64,000 bases of DNA, from contig JAHFCO010000007.1 of NCBI GenBank assembly GCA_023249475.1, positions 18,271-82,270 of the forward strand, in the 5' to 3' direction. Shown in pieces: positions 16,829 to 27,293 of this stretch. How positions within the stretch are numbered: the first letter of the stretch is position 1; each line of letters starts with the position of its first letter. This stretch comes from Bacillota bacterium. Lineage in GTDB: Bacteria > Bacillota_I > Bacilli_A > Erysipelotrichales > Erysipelotrichaceae. A program made the position numbers and the translations under genes. A model generated the notes under the pieces. The model saw only the letters and a program-made list of their open reading frames with translations. It did no database searches and had not been told where the DNA came from.

Positions 16829-18061
16829 ATGAAGAAGAACTATCTGGGATTGGATGTATTGCGCGGTTTGGGGATTTTCGTACTCTTGACCATGCACACC
16901 GCGTTCTATCATTTCGATGGATTGTATGATCTGGACTTAAACAATCCTCCCCCCATCGTGACGGTGATCGGATTGATGCTGATGTTCGCAGGGATTTTCG
17001 CCATGGTCAGCGCCGTCGCGCATACCACCCAATACCTGCGAAAACGGCGCCAGTTGGGATACGACCATGCCAAGTTATTGCGCTATAACACGATCAACGC
17101 ACTGCTTATCCTGATCGTCGCCTATCTTTACTTCATCTTCACCGGTCCGGGCATCGTCAATATGGCCGCCCGCACGATGAACAATTCCATTTTCGTGGAA
17201 TGGTTCGCAACCGGCAAGCTGATCGGCACCAACATGGAGCGTCTGTGGTATATCGACAGTTTGGTCATGTTGGGGACCAACGTCCTATTGATGGGCTTGG
17301 TGTTTGTGGGCATGGAGAAACTCTTCAAGAAGAAAGTCACGCCGACCCACTATCTCATCCTGGGACTCGTGTTCTTCGTCGTTTCTCTGATCCGCATTCC
17401 CTTGTATCCGATCTATCTCGACGCCTATGAAAGCAAGAACTGGCTGGTTCTTTCCGTATTGAATCCGCTCGTCAGTAAAAACAACCCGATCTTCCCGTAT
17501 TTCTCTTTCGCCTTGATCGGGATGTGGATCGCGATGCTGTTGGCTCAAAAAGACTGGAAGCGGGTCGTGAAGAATGTTCTACCGGTCGGTATCGTGCTGT
17601 TTGTGGTCGGGGTCGTCGCCTACCTGGTGTTACCCGACACGATGTTGCAGCGCGGGATCGATCCGATCTGGTTCGCGATCATGACCGCCCAACTCGGTCT
17701 CTTCCAATTGATGATTCTGTTTGCCTTATGGCATTACGACATCCAAAACCCCAAGTACAAGATATCCGTCGGATCGAAGTTCATCGCCCGCTTCGGGGTC
17801 GCCGGGTTAAGCATCTTCTTCATCGAAAGCACCTTCAGCGCGATGGTGGCGCGAATCATCCGAACCTTCATCCCGACCTTCTCGTTGGATATCGCCGGAT
17901 CGTTGCTGTTCGGTCTGAGCCTTGCGGTGTTCTGGGGCTTCGTGCTGATTCTTTGGGAAAAGAAGAACTACAAATACGGCATCGAGTATTTCATCGCGAA
18001 AACCTTGCGTAAGTACGGGAAGAGCGAGAAACAAGAGAAACTTGAAGGGAAACTCCAATGA
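16829..18061 (+). CDS. Membrane acyltransferase-like protein (HGSNAT/DUF1624-type)
   Basis: A 410-residue protein with about ten transmembrane helices. The first helix, LDVLRGLGIFVLLTMHTAFYH, carries the LDxLRG…H signature shared by acyltransferase-3 and heparan-alpha-glucosaminide N-acetyltransferase-like families; these transfer acyl groups to sugars or lipids at the membrane. AAGGAGG precedes the start 24 bases after the protease-like gene, and the stop overlaps the next start as ATGA. The company of an adenylate-forming enzyme suggests that an activated acid may be its donor, which is inference. Confidence 0.72.
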   Translation: MKKNYLGLDVLRGLGIFVLLTMHTAFYHFDGLYDLDLNNPPPIVTVIGLMLMFAGIFAMVSAVAHTTQYLRKRRQLGYDHAKLLRYNTINALLILIVAYLYFIFTGPGIVNMAARTMNNSIFVEWFATGKLIGTNMERLWYIDSLVMLGTNVLLMGLVFVGMEKLFKKKVTPTHYLILGLVFFVVSLIRIPLYPIYLDAYESKNWLVLSVLNPLVSKNNPIFPYFSFALIGMWIAMLLAQKDWKRVVKNVLPVGIVLFVVGVVAYLVLPDTMLQRGIDPIWFAIMTAQLGLFQLMILFALWHYDIQNPKYKISVGSKFIARFGVAGLSIFFIESTFSAMVARIIRTFIPTFSLDIAGSLLFGLSLAVFWGFVLILWEKKNYKYGIEYFIAKTLRKYGKSEKQEKLEGKLQ

Positions 18062-19389
18062 GTTCGGGCTTAATCGACGCATTCCGTCTGTTCTATCACC
18101 GGAGATTCCATACGATCGAGCAGATCCGTTCGTACCAAGAGAAACAACTGCGTCGTTTAGTCGATCAAAGCGTGAAAGAGTCGCCGTTCTATCGCGAACG
18201 GTTTTCAACATTCGCCCCTCGCACACTCGAGGATCTGTCTTTCGTTTCGCCGATCAATAAAGAAATCATGATGGCGAATTTCGATCGTCTCAACACGATC
18301 GGTGTAAAACTTGAAGACGTCAAAGCATTCGCGGTTCAAAAAGAACTCGCAAAGGACTATCTCGGTTATTATCAAGACCGGGTGGTCGTCGGTCTTTCCT
18401 CCGGTACCAGCGGAAACAAAGGGGTCTATCTGACACCCAAGGAACTGACGAAGAAACTTCCTTTCGTGTTCCTGGCGCGAGGGGGCATCCCGCTGCGCCA
18501 TCTTCCGTTTCGCATTCTCTTTTGCCTGCGTGTCTTCGGGCAAGGGTTCGACGACATCAACTCCCCCTTGGTCCATCTCCATTATTGCGCGACCATGACG
18601 CCGGTCGATGAAATCATCGACCAACTGAATTCAAAGCGCATCAACATCCTCATGGCGCCACCGAGTCTACTCCGGATCCTCCTTCCACACAAAGACAAAA
18701 TCAGGGTGAAGTTCAAACAGATCGTCTGCTATGCGGAAGTGCTCGAGAAAGAAGAGAAAGAACGGTTCAAAAAAGCGTTTCGTACGAATGTCGTGGAGAT
18801 CTACCAAGCCTCGGAAGGACAGATCGCCAGTGCCTGTCGTCACGGGAACCTACACATCAACGAAGACCTCGTGATCGTGGAGCTGACGGACGAGCAGGGT
18901 AACAAAATCGAAAAGTCCGGTGCACCCGCAAGACATATGTACGTCACCAACCTGGTCAATACCGCCCAACCCTTGATCCGCTATGAAATGAACGACTTGG
19001 TCGTGCTGGGGGATAAATGCCCGTGCGGAAGCCGCTTCAGGACGATCGACCGGATTTTGGGCAGAAACGACGACGTTCTCTATTTCACGACCCTGGATGA
19101 TCACAGAATCCCCGTGTTCCCCGATTTAATCAGTCGGTGGATCATCACCGCGACCGATGACATCCGTGAGTATCAGGTGCATCAAACCAAAGACGGGGAC
19201 ATGGAAGTCAGAATCGAAGTGTTACCCCTCGCCGGTGAAGATCCCAAGAGCATCGCATCCAAAGTCAAACGCCGGATCGAAGAAGAATTGCTTCGATTCC
19301 GGATACGGACAGAAGTGCGTGTCACCCTTGCCGACCTTCCTTTACCTGAAGATCGATCCAAATACAAACGATTCATCGTCGACCGATAG
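18058..19389 (+). CDS. PaaK/F390-synthetase-like adenylate-forming enzyme
   Basis: A 443-residue member of the ANL superfamily close to phenylacetate-CoA ligase and CapK/F390-synthetase-related proteins. Visible motifs are the phosphate loop LSSGTSGNKGVYLT (about residues 116-129), YQASEGQIA, the acid/adenosine region LIRYEMNDLV, a possible zinc-binding CPCG, and RILGRNDDVL at the hinge to the C-terminal domain. It should activate a carboxylic acid as acyl-AMP; the acceptor is unknown. It overlaps the acyltransferase gene by four bases, so activation and transfer are probably consecutive steps. Confidence 0.85.
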   Translation: MSSGLIDAFRLFYHRRFHTIEQIRSYQEKQLRRLVDQSVKESPFYRERFSTFAPRTLEDLSFVSPINKEIMMANFDRLNTIGVKLEDVKAFAVQKELAKDYLGYYQDRVVVGLSSGTSGNKGVYLTPKELTKKLPFVFLARGGIPLRHLPFRILFCLRVFGQGFDDINSPLVHLHYCATMTPVDEIIDQLNSKRINILMAPPSLLRILLPHKDKIRVKFKQIVCYAEVLEKEEKERFKKAFRTNVVEIYQASEGQIASACRHGNLHINEDLVIVELTDEQGNKIEKSGAPARHMYVTNLVNTAQPLIRYEMNDLVVLGDKCPCGSRFRTIDRILGRNDDVLYFTTLDDHRIPVFPDLISRWIITATDDIREYQVHQTKDGDMEVRIEVLPLAGEDPKSIASKVKRRIEEELLRFRIRTEVRVTLADLPLPEDRSKYKRFIVDR

Positions 19390-19461
19390 GCCGCGAAAGC
19401 GTGTTCAGTGAACCGTTGCGGGATTGGCAAGAATTGTCACACCGATTTCATGACATTTCAG

Positions 19462-19490
19462 TTGAATGAGCGTCCATGTTCTGCTAAAAT
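19462..19490 (+). promoter_or_regulatory. pyrG promoter with GGGC start site
   Basis: TTGAAT (19462-19467), 17-base spacer, TAAAAT (19485-19490), then six bases and GGGC at 19497-19500. A transcript starting at G19497 begins with GGGC, the initial sequence needed in Bacillus pyrG for reiterative G addition when CTP is scarce. Confidence 0.75.
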
Positions 19491-19496
19491 ATGAAA

Positions 19497-19538
19497 GGGC
19501 AAGAGCGCCCCCGTTATGGGGACGCTTTTCTTTTTTTT
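19497..19538 (+). promoter_or_regulatory. CTP-sensitive pyrG attenuator leader
   Basis: The leader begins GGGCAAGAGCGCCCCC and folds AGCGCCCC-C with GGGGACGCT (one C-A mismatch, GTTAT loop) before a run of T residues (TTTTCTTTTTTTT). In Bacillus pyrG, low CTP makes polymerase stall at position 4 and add extra G residues; the G-rich 5' end then pairs with the C-rich arm of the terminator and prevents termination. All elements, a GGGC start, C-rich 5' arm and T-run, are present here. Confidence 0.75.
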
Positions 19539-19543
19539 AATAA

Positions 19544-21175
<1,632 letters not shown>

Positions 21176-21201
21176 GCACGCAAAGCTAAGGAGGAAACAC
21201 A

Positions 21202-22068
21202 ATGGCATTAGTATCCGCAAAAGAAATGTTAGTCAAGGCAAGAGAAGGTCAATACGCCGTCGGACAATTCAACATCAACAATCTGGAATGGACGAAAGCG
21301 ATCCTGCTTACGGCCGAAGAATTGAAATCACCGGTCATCCTCGGAGTCTCCGAAGGCGCCGGGAAATACATGGGTGGCTATCGCACCGTCGTCGGCATGG
21401 TGAAGGGGATGATCGAAGACCTCAAGATCAGCGTCCCCGTCGCCTTGCATCTGGACCACGGTTCATTCGACGGCGCACTGAAGTGCATCGATGCCGGGTT
21501 CCTGTCGGTCATGTTCGACGGTTCGCATCTACCGATCGACGAAAACATCGCCAAGACCAAGGAATTGGTCGAACTCTGCCACGCGAAGAACATCTCCATC
21601 GAAGCCGAAGTCGGTTCGATCGGTGGGGAAGAAGATGGCGTCATCGGCATGGGTGAAGTCGCCGATGTCAACGAATGCAAGAAGATCGCCGACCTGGGCG
21701 TGGATTTCCTCGCCGCAGGGATCGGAAACATCCACGGCAAATACCCCGACAATTGGAAGGGTTTGAATTTCGACGTCCTGGGCGCCATCCAAACCGCGAC
21801 CGGAAAACTTCCGCTCGTCCTTCATGGCGGATCGGGCATCCCCGACGACATGATCAAAACCGCGATTTCGCTGGGTGTCTCCAAGATCAACGTCAACACC
21901 GAACTTCAAGTCTTCTTCGCCGCCGCGACCCGTAAATACATCGAAGCCGGCAAAGACCTCGAAGGCAAAGGATTCGACCCCAGAAAGTTATTGAAGCCTG
22001 GATTCGAAGCCATCCAAGCCGGAGTCAAAGAAAAAATCATCCTCTTCGGATCCAACAACAAAGCCTAA
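21202..22068 (+). CDS. fba: Fructose-bisphosphate aldolase, class II
   Basis: A 288-residue zinc-dependent aldolase that splits fructose 1,6-bisphosphate in glycolysis. Seen are the zinc-binding LHLDHGSFD, the acidic EAEVGSIGGEEDGV loop, GIGNIHGKYP with another zinc His, LHGGSGIPD and the phosphate-binding KINVNTELQ. It follows pyrG closely, as in Bacillus, and has its own AAGGAGG and a strong terminator. Confidence 0.97.
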   Translation: MALVSAKEMLVKAREGQYAVGQFNINNLEWTKAILLTAEELKSPVILGVSEGAGKYMGGYRTVVGMVKGMIEDLKISVPVALHLDHGSFDGALKCIDAGFLSVMFDGSHLPIDENIAKTKELVELCHAKNISIEAEVGSIGGEEDGVIGMGEVADVNECKKIADLGVDFLAAGIGNIHGKYPDNWKGLNFDVLGAIQTATGKLPLVLHGGSGIPDDMIKTAISLGVSKINVNTELQVFFAAATRKYIEAGKDLEGKGFDPRKLLKPGFEAIQAGVKEKIILFGSNNKA

Positions 22069-22077
22069 AACCACACG

Positions 22078-22107
22078 AAGACGACTTTCAGCAAGTCGTC
22101 TTTCTTT
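22078..22107 (+). terminator. Terminator after fba
   Basis: Ten-base-pair stem AAGACGACTT / AAGTCGTCTT, loop TCAGC, then TTTCTTTATTT. Confidence 0.9.
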
Positions 22108-22144
22108 ATTTCGCCATGGTAATCGGTTACATTCATTCAGCCAC

Positions 22145-22172
22145 TTCACAGGAGATAAAAGCAGGGTATAAT
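22145..22172 (+). promoter_or_regulatory. Promoter of the AEC transporter gene
   Basis: TTCACA (22145-22150), 16-base spacer, TATAAT (22167-22172), 26 bases before the start codon. Confidence 0.65.
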
Positions 22173-22197
22173 ACACAATGGATACGGAGGGATACGG

Positions 22198-23139
22198 ATG
22201 GAAAGCGTCAACATCATTCTGAACCAATTGGTTCTCTTGGGGATTTTACTCGGGATCGGATTCAGTTTCCGTAAAATCAAACTCTTCGATGAAAAGAACA
22301 CCCATGGCATCGCCAAACTCGTGGTGAATTTACTGTTGCCGATGCTGATTTTCGAGTTGGTCGCGGAAAGCGGGGTCCAACCCTCGGCTTATCTGGACAT
22401 GATGATGTATGCGGTCGCCGTCGCCCTGATCTATGCCTTCATGTATTTCTTTGGGACGTATCTTGGTAAGCTGTTGGGACTCGGTGGAAAACGCCTGGAT
22501 GTCTTCATCCTCTTCATGATGTTCGGCAACACCAACTTCTTCGGCGTCCCCCTCATCCTTTCGCTTTTCAATAATCCGACCGCCTCCCTCAACCTCTCCC
22601 AACAGATGATCGTCGACAACCTTTTCCTTTGGTCGATCGGTCTTAACCTATGCAAACGTCATCTCGGAATCTCCGACCTCCGTAGTCAAATCCGCGCCAT
22701 GGCCAACCCCACGACCATCGCTTTGGTTCTCGGGATCCTCTCTTTGATTTCGGGCATCCATCTCTCCGGCCAATTCCAAAACGCCGTCCTCGGTTTGGCG
22801 GATAGTACGAAGTATCTTTCGATGGTCTATCTTGGCTCCTTGCTTGCGGGATTGGATGTCGGTCCCATCCTGAAGGAGAAAAGCATCTATGCCCTGATCG
22901 TCGTGAAAATGGTCCTCCTTCCGGTCCTCTTCTTCGTGGTCTTCAAACTCTTCTTCCCGATCCAGTCCGCCCAGACCGTCGCGACCATGTTCGCCCTGCC
23001 GGGAATGGTCACCGTCTCGATCCTGGTGGCCATGCACGACTCCGATGCGACCTACGCCGCCGGCATCGTCTTCATCACGACCCTTCTCTGTTTGGTGACG
23101 CTTCCGTTGGTGACGTTCGTTTTCACCCTGCTGTCATAG
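22198..23139 (+). CDS. AEC-family (auxin efflux carrier type) transporter
   Basis: A 313-residue membrane protein of the AEC family with about ten helices in two halves. The N-terminal GFSFRKIKLFDEKNTHGIAKLVVNLLLPMLIF and FMMFGNTNFFGVPLI, and the C-terminal FALPGMVTVSILVAMHDSDATYAAGIVF, are typical. Bacterial members move organic acids such as malate, malonate or lactate across the membrane. Here the D-lactate released by MurQ is one candidate substrate, but that is speculation. The gene sits between fba and murA, an insertion relative to the Bacillus order. Confidence 0.87.
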   Translation: MESVNIILNQLVLLGILLGIGFSFRKIKLFDEKNTHGIAKLVVNLLLPMLIFELVAESGVQPSAYLDMMMYAVAVALIYAFMYFFGTYLGKLLGLGGKRLDVFILFMMFGNTNFFGVPLILSLFNNPTASLNLSQQMIVDNLFLWSIGLNLCKRHLGISDLRSQIRAMANPTTIALVLGILSLISGIHLSGQFQNAVLGLADSTKYLSMVYLGSLLAGLDVGPILKEKSIYALIVVKMVLLPVLFFVVFKLFFPIQSAQTVATMFALPGMVTVSILVAMHDSDATYAAGIVFITTLLCLVTLPLVTFVFTLLS

Positions 23140-23188
23140 TCAAAACCCCGTTTCTCTGATAAAATAGGTGTGCTAAGGGAGGTTCTCC

Positions 23189-24460
23189 ATGGAAGAAGTA
23201 CTAAAAATCAGAGGTGGCAATAAGTTGAAGGGTAGCGTTCGGATCAGTGGTTCGAAAAACGCAACCGTCGCTTTAATCCCCGCCGCCATCCTTGCCTCCA
23301 CAGGCCCGGTCGCCATCGTAGGCGCCCCCGACATCTCCGATGTCGATTCCCTCGCGGAACTGTTGCGTTTTTTAAAGGTCGATGTCATCCAGAGTTCCAA
23401 AGAAAACATCGTCATCGATCCGACCCATATGGAAAACATCCCGTTGGATCATCCTGCGGTACAGAAACTGCGTGCCTCCTATTATTTCATGGGGGCGTTG
23501 CTTGGAAAATACAAGAATGTACGGATGAAAATGCCGGGGGGTTGTTATCTTGGTCCTCGTCCCATCGACCTTCATCTTAAAGGATTCGAAGCCCTGGGGG
23601 CGACCGTCGAATACGATCGCGGCAGCTACCACATTTTCGCCGAAGAGCTTGTCGGTGCGAAAATCTTCCTTGATATTTCGTCCGTCGGAGCCACCATCAA
23701 CATCATGATGGCCGCCGTGTTCGCGAAGGGTCGCACCTTGATCGAGAACGCCGCGAAAGAACCGGAAATCATCGACGTCGCGACCATGCTGAATAAAATG
23801 GGCGCGCACATCCGTGGCGCCGGGACCAACGTCATCACGATCGACGGGGTCGAAGCCTTGAACGGATGTTTCCATGAAATCATTCCCGACCGGGTCGAAG
23901 CCGGTACCTTCATCATCATGGCGGCCGCGGCCGCCGAAGAGATGACGGTCGAAAACATCATCCCCCAGCATCTAGAATCGTTGTTAAGTAAGTTGCAGGA
24001 AATGGGCGTCGACATGACGGTCAACATCGACAATGTCGTCGTGCGTAACCATAACGGGAAACTGGTGGGGACGGACGTGCAGACTCTTCCCTATCCCGGA
24101 TTCGCCACCGACCTTCAGCAACCGATGACGCCGCTTCTGACACAGGCGCAAGGGGAGTCCGTCATCAAGGAAACGATCTATGTCGAACGCTTCAAACATT
24201 GCGTCGAATTGCAGCGCATGGGGGCTGATATCGAGATGATCCCGGCATCCGCCATCATCAACGGACCGGTGAAACTCTACGGGGACCGGGTGACCGCGAC
24301 GGATTTGCGTTGCGGGGCGAGTCTGGTCATCGCGGGATTGATCGCCGACGGGGTGACCGAGATCCATGACGTCTATCACATCGACCGCGGGTATGAAAAC
24401 CTGGATGGGAAACTAAAAGCGTTGGGCGCTGAGATCTGGCGCGAGAACGTCGAAGAATAA
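23189..24460 (+). CDS. murA: UDP-N-acetylglucosamine 1-carboxyvinyltransferase
   Basis: A 423-residue enzyme for the first committed step of peptidoglycan synthesis: it adds enolpyruvate from PEP to UDP-GlcNAc. The UDP-GlcNAc-binding Lys-Asn is in [14 protein letters not shown], and the fosfomycin-target cysteine is present as Cys119 in [11 protein letters not shown]. The later loop [12 protein letters not shown] and [12 protein letters not shown] also fit. Its position after fba corresponds to murAB/murZ of Bacillus. An intact murA argues against a wall-less mollicute. Confidence 0.97.
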   Translation: MEEVLKIRGGNKLKGSVRISGSKNATVALIPAAILASTGPVAIVGAPDISDVDSLAELLRFLKVDVIQSSKENIVIDPTHMENIPLDHPAVQKLRASYYFMGALLGKYKNVRMKMPGGCYLGPRPIDLHLKGFEALGATVEYDRGSYHIFAEELVGAKIFLDISSVGATINIMMAAVFAKGRTLIENAAKEPEIIDVATMLNKMGAHIRGAGTNVITIDGVEALNGCFHEIIPDRVEAGTFIIMAAAAAEEMTVENIIPQHLESLLSKLQEMGVDMTVNIDNVVVRNHNGKLVGTDVQTLPYPGFATDLQQPMTPLLTQAQGESVIKETIYVERFKHCVELQRMGADIEMIPASAIINGPVKLYGDRVTATDLRCGASLVIAGLIADGVTEIHDVYHIDRGYENLDGKLKALGAEIWRENVEE

Positions 24461-24469
24461 TGAGAATCG

Positions 24470-24505
24470 ACCCGGAAGTTTCCTAGGAAACCCCGGGTTT
24501 TTTTG
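24470..24505 (+). terminator. Terminator after murA
   Basis: Composite hairpin: outer stem ACCCGG / CCGGGT and inner stem GTTTCC / GGAAAC with a two-base loop, then seven T residues. Confidence 0.9.
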
Positions 24506-24519
24506 TGTCCAAGCCAATC

Positions 24520-24569
24520 TTGACTTTGTACTAACATAATGATAATATAAATTCATGAAAGCGTTATCA
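24520..24569 (+). promoter_or_regulatory. Promoter and perfect cre site of the second PTS EIIC
   Basis: TTGACT (24520-24525), 17-base spacer, TAATAT (24543-24548). TGAAAGCGTTATCA at 24556-24569 matches the CcpA operator consensus TGWNANCGNTNWCA at every position and lies at the expected transcription start, a position that gives repression. The EIIC gene is therefore predicted to be under carbon catabolite repression. Confidence 0.8.
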
Positions 24570-24595
24570 CGCTTGATAGGAGAAAGAGGAAAGCT

Positions 24596-25870
24596 ATGGA
24601 CAAAATCATAGACTTGTTTGACAGGAAACTCTCGCCTATTGCCTCGAAGATTTCCGGGCAGCGTCACCTGATCGCCATCCGCGACGGGTTGATCCTGACC
24701 ATGCCGTTGATGATCGTCGGTTCGATCGTCATCATCTTCTCGACGGACTTCCCGATCCCGGGATGGGCCGACTTCATCACCGGAATTTTCCCGACGTGGG
24801 ACGATTTCATCTGGGGTGTCGTCTTCCAATCCACCATGAGTCTGGCGGCTCTCATCGCCGTCATGGGGATTACGTATTCGTTGGTCAACAGCTATAAAGA
24901 AGAAGGAATCGTCGCCGCCGTGTTGGCCGTTTCCGCCTTCTTCCTCCTCCAGGACGGCTCGGCTTGGGCGTGGAATTCCAGCGCACTCGGCGCGGAAGGC
25001 TTGTTCTTGGGCATCATCGTCGCCATGATCGTTTCCGAAATCTATGTCCGTATCGTCAAGGGGAATTTCGTCATTCGTCTACCGGAGAGCGTCCCTGTCG
25101 CCATCAGCCGTTCTTTCGTCGCTCTTGTTCCTGGCGCCTTCATCATCATCCTCTTCGCGATCGTCCATGTCTTGTTTAGAATGACGCCCTACGGAACCGC
25201 CGGTGCCTTCATCGTCGCCGTCCTACAAGCTCCGCTCGTCGCCATTTCCGCCAGCTACATCGGTGCGATGTTGACCAGCTTCTTCATCTCGATCTTCTGG
25301 TGTTTCGGCCTGCATGGCGACTTGATCGTCGGCGCCGTCACCGTCCCTCTGCTTCAAGCCGGTTATCTTGAAAACGTCGAAGCGTTCCGTCTTGGCTTGG
25401 CCATCCCGAATGTCGCCGTCGAAGGATTCCAATCTTTGTTCTTGAATGTCGGCGGTACCGGTGGTACATTAGGGTTAGCCGTCGTTTGTGCCTTCTTCTC
25501 GAAATCGAAACAGTTGAAACTGGTCGGCCGTCTTTCCTTGGCCCCGGGCATCTTCAACATCAATGAACCCATCGTATTCGGTCTCCCGATCGTTATGAAC
25601 CCGATTCTGATCATCCCTTACCTCTTGTCCCCGTTGGTTGTCGCAACCGTCACCTACTTGGCCATGAGCGCAGGCTTGGTGAATCGTATCGTAGCGGCGC
25701 CTCCGTGGACGACGCCTGTCTTCTTGTCAGGTTTCATCGCCACGGGCGGAGACTTCCGCGCCGTCATCTTGCAGATCATCAACATCGTGATCGTCATCGC
25801 GTTCTACTATCCGTTCATCGCGATGTGGGATCGTAAACAATACGCTTTGGAACAGAGTTCGGTAGAGTAG
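24596..25870 (+). CDS. PTS sugar transporter subunit IIC, lactose/cellobiose family (second copy)
   Basis: A 424-residue Lac-type EIIC similar in layout to the one at 1390: DKIIDLFDRKLSPIASKISGQRHLIAIRDGLILTMPLMIVGSI at the N-terminus (start and family region), CFGLHGDLIVG, NINEPIVFGLP and PPWTTPVFLSGFIATGG later. It should transport and phosphorylate a disaccharide with EIIA and EIIB partners. It is followed by a terminator, so downstream genes are expressed at a lower level or from another promoter. Controlled by the cre site just upstream. Confidence 0.9.
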   Translation: MDKIIDLFDRKLSPIASKISGQRHLIAIRDGLILTMPLMIVGSIVIIFSTDFPIPGWADFITGIFPTWDDFIWGVVFQSTMSLAALIAVMGITYSLVNSYKEEGIVAAVLAVSAFFLLQDGSAWAWNSSALGAEGLFLGIIVAMIVSEIYVRIVKGNFVIRLPESVPVAISRSFVALVPGAFIIILFAIVHVLFRMTPYGTAGAFIVAVLQAPLVAISASYIGAMLTSFFISIFWCFGLHGDLIVGAVTVPLLQAGYLENVEAFRLGLAIPNVAVEGFQSLFLNVGGTGGTLGLAVVCAFFSKSKQLKLVGRLSLAPGIFNINEPIVFGLPIVMNPILIIPYLLSPLVVATVTYLAMSAGLVNRIVAAPPWTTPVFLSGFIATGGDFRAVILQIINIVIVIAFYYPFIAMWDRKQYALEQSSVE

Positions 25871-25882
25871 AAAAAGTGAAGT

Positions 25883-25905
25883 AAGGTTGCTCCGGCAACC
25901 TTTTT
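25883..25905 (+). terminator. Intrinsic terminator between EIIC and the nucleotidyltransferase
   Basis: Eight-base-pair stem AAGGTTGC / GCAACCTT with TCCG loop, then five T residues, 12 bases after the EIIC stop. Confidence 0.85.
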
Positions 25906-25919
25906 ACTGGAGGGAACCC

Positions 25920-27293
25920 ATGATCAAAGAAACACTCATTCTGGCAGGTGGAAAAGGCGAAAAGTTCTGGCCGTTTCAGAGCACCCGCAACAAAACCATG
26001 ATTCCGATTTCTAACACGCCGCTGCTTGTCCATACGGTCGACGGGTTGCTTCAGTGCGGCATGGAACACATCGTCATCGTGTCCGCGACCCACAGTCCGC
26101 AAATTCGCAATGCGTTCCGCAAACAAGCGGAAGTCGACGTGGTGGAGATCGCCGAGTCCAAGGGGAGTGCGGATACTTTCCTGCAAGGCCTGGGGAAACT
26201 CACGGATCCGACTCGACCTTTCTTCGTGTTGCACGGGGATTGTCTTGTCCAAGCCGAAGATCTGGTTTCATTCCTAAGTGCAGTGAGTTTGAACGACGCA
26301 TTGGTCTTTCCGTTGCGTGAACCCTCCACCAACTGGATCGCCTGTCGCTTGGACCAAGGGAAAGTCATTGATTTCGGCGGACATCATCGCGGGAATCTCA
26401 TGACGCATCAACTGGCCGGGTTCATTACCGACAAGAACTTCGCAACGGTTTGCGAAACCAACCCCGGCAAGTTCACCAACCTGAAAGTCGGGGTCGGATC
26501 CCCGCAGGAAAACTACATCGAAGTCTCTCTGATGGATGCGATGGCGGACGGGTCGACATTCAACGCCCGCATCGCATCCCAGCCGGTCTTCGACATCGAC
26601 AAGCCTTGGCATGCGATGGAAGCCAACGTCTACATGAACCAAAAACGTTGTTCAGCATTGAAATCGAACGAACTGGCGGACGGGGCGTCGATCGATGCGA
26701 CCGCACGGATCGACGGCTTTGTCAGACTCGGGAAAAACAGTAGACTCGGGAAAAATGTCTGGATCAGAGGCAATGCGATCATCGGGGACGAGACGATCCT
26801 TGACCAAGGATGCATCGTCGGCGCGAACGTGGTGATCGGGGACCACTGCTCGATCCTGAACCATGCGAAACTCGCAGATCATAGCACCTTGGGTCATCGA
26901 TGCATGATGGACCAAGGGTTCGAACTCTTGACCAGCGTCATCCTCGACCATGTCTACCTCGTCCATTACGGGGAATATTACGGGATGATCGGGGAGAATA
27001 CGGATCTGGGTGCGGGAACGACCTGCGGTACCTTGCGCTTCGACGACGGATTGACCGTACAAAGCGTGAAGGGCAGGAAGGAAACCCCGACCCACTTCGC
27101 CAACGCCAGTTACATCGGGGACAATAGCCGGACCGGCGTCTGCGCCGTCTTGATGCCCGGCGTGAAAGTCGGATCCAACAGCGTCGTCGCCAGCGGCGTC
27201 GTACTGAACGAAGACTTGGCGGATCGAACCTTGATCTATGCCAAACAAGATACGGTGAAAGTCCCGTGGGGACCGGAGAAATACGGATGGTAA
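25920..27293 (+). CDS. GlmU-like bifunctional sugar nucleotidyltransferase / acyltransferase
   Basis: A 457-residue protein. The N-terminal GT-A nucleotidyltransferase domain (about 1-230) has LILAGGKGEKFWPFQ…NKTMIPISNTPLL and the metal-binding Asp in LHGDCLV. The C-terminal part (about 255-440) is a left-handed beta-helix of hexapeptide repeats (VRLGKNSRLGKNVWIRG…) with NTDLGAGTTCGTLRFDD, resembling archaeal-type bifunctional GlmU proteins. GEKFWP departs from the usual GTRMxP loop, so specificity is uncertain. It may activate a released amino-sugar 1-phosphate to a UDP-sugar; a MurU-like role is an alternative. ATG 25920 follows GGAGGG; the longer frame from 25887 lies inside the terminator. 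Confidence 0.75.
   Translation: MIKETLILAGGKGEKFWPFQSTRNKTMIPISNTPLLVHTVDGLLQCGMEHIVIVSATHSPQIRNAFRKQAEVDVVEIAESKGSADTFLQGLGKLTDPTRPFFVLHGDCLVQAEDLVSFLSAVSLNDALVFPLREPSTNWIACRLDQGKVIDFGGHHRGNLMTHQLAGFITDKNFATVCETNPGKFTNLKVGVGSPQENYIEVSLMDAMADGSTFNARIASQPVFDIDKPWHAMEANVYMNQKRCSALKSNELADGASIDATARIDGFVRLGKNSRLGKNVWIRGNAIIGDETILDQGCIVGANVVIGDHCSILNHAKLADHSTLGHRCMMDQGFELLTSVILDHVYLVHYGEYYGMIGENTDLGAGTTCGTLRFDDGLTVQSVKGRKETPTHFANASYIGDNSRTGVCAVLMPGVKVGSNSVVASGVVLNEDLADRTLIYAKQDTVKVPWGPEKYGW

Noticed and set aside
25887..25919. Upstream start of the nucleotidyltransferase
   Set aside because: It lies inside the intrinsic terminator of the EIIC gene; GGAGGG stands before ATG 25920.
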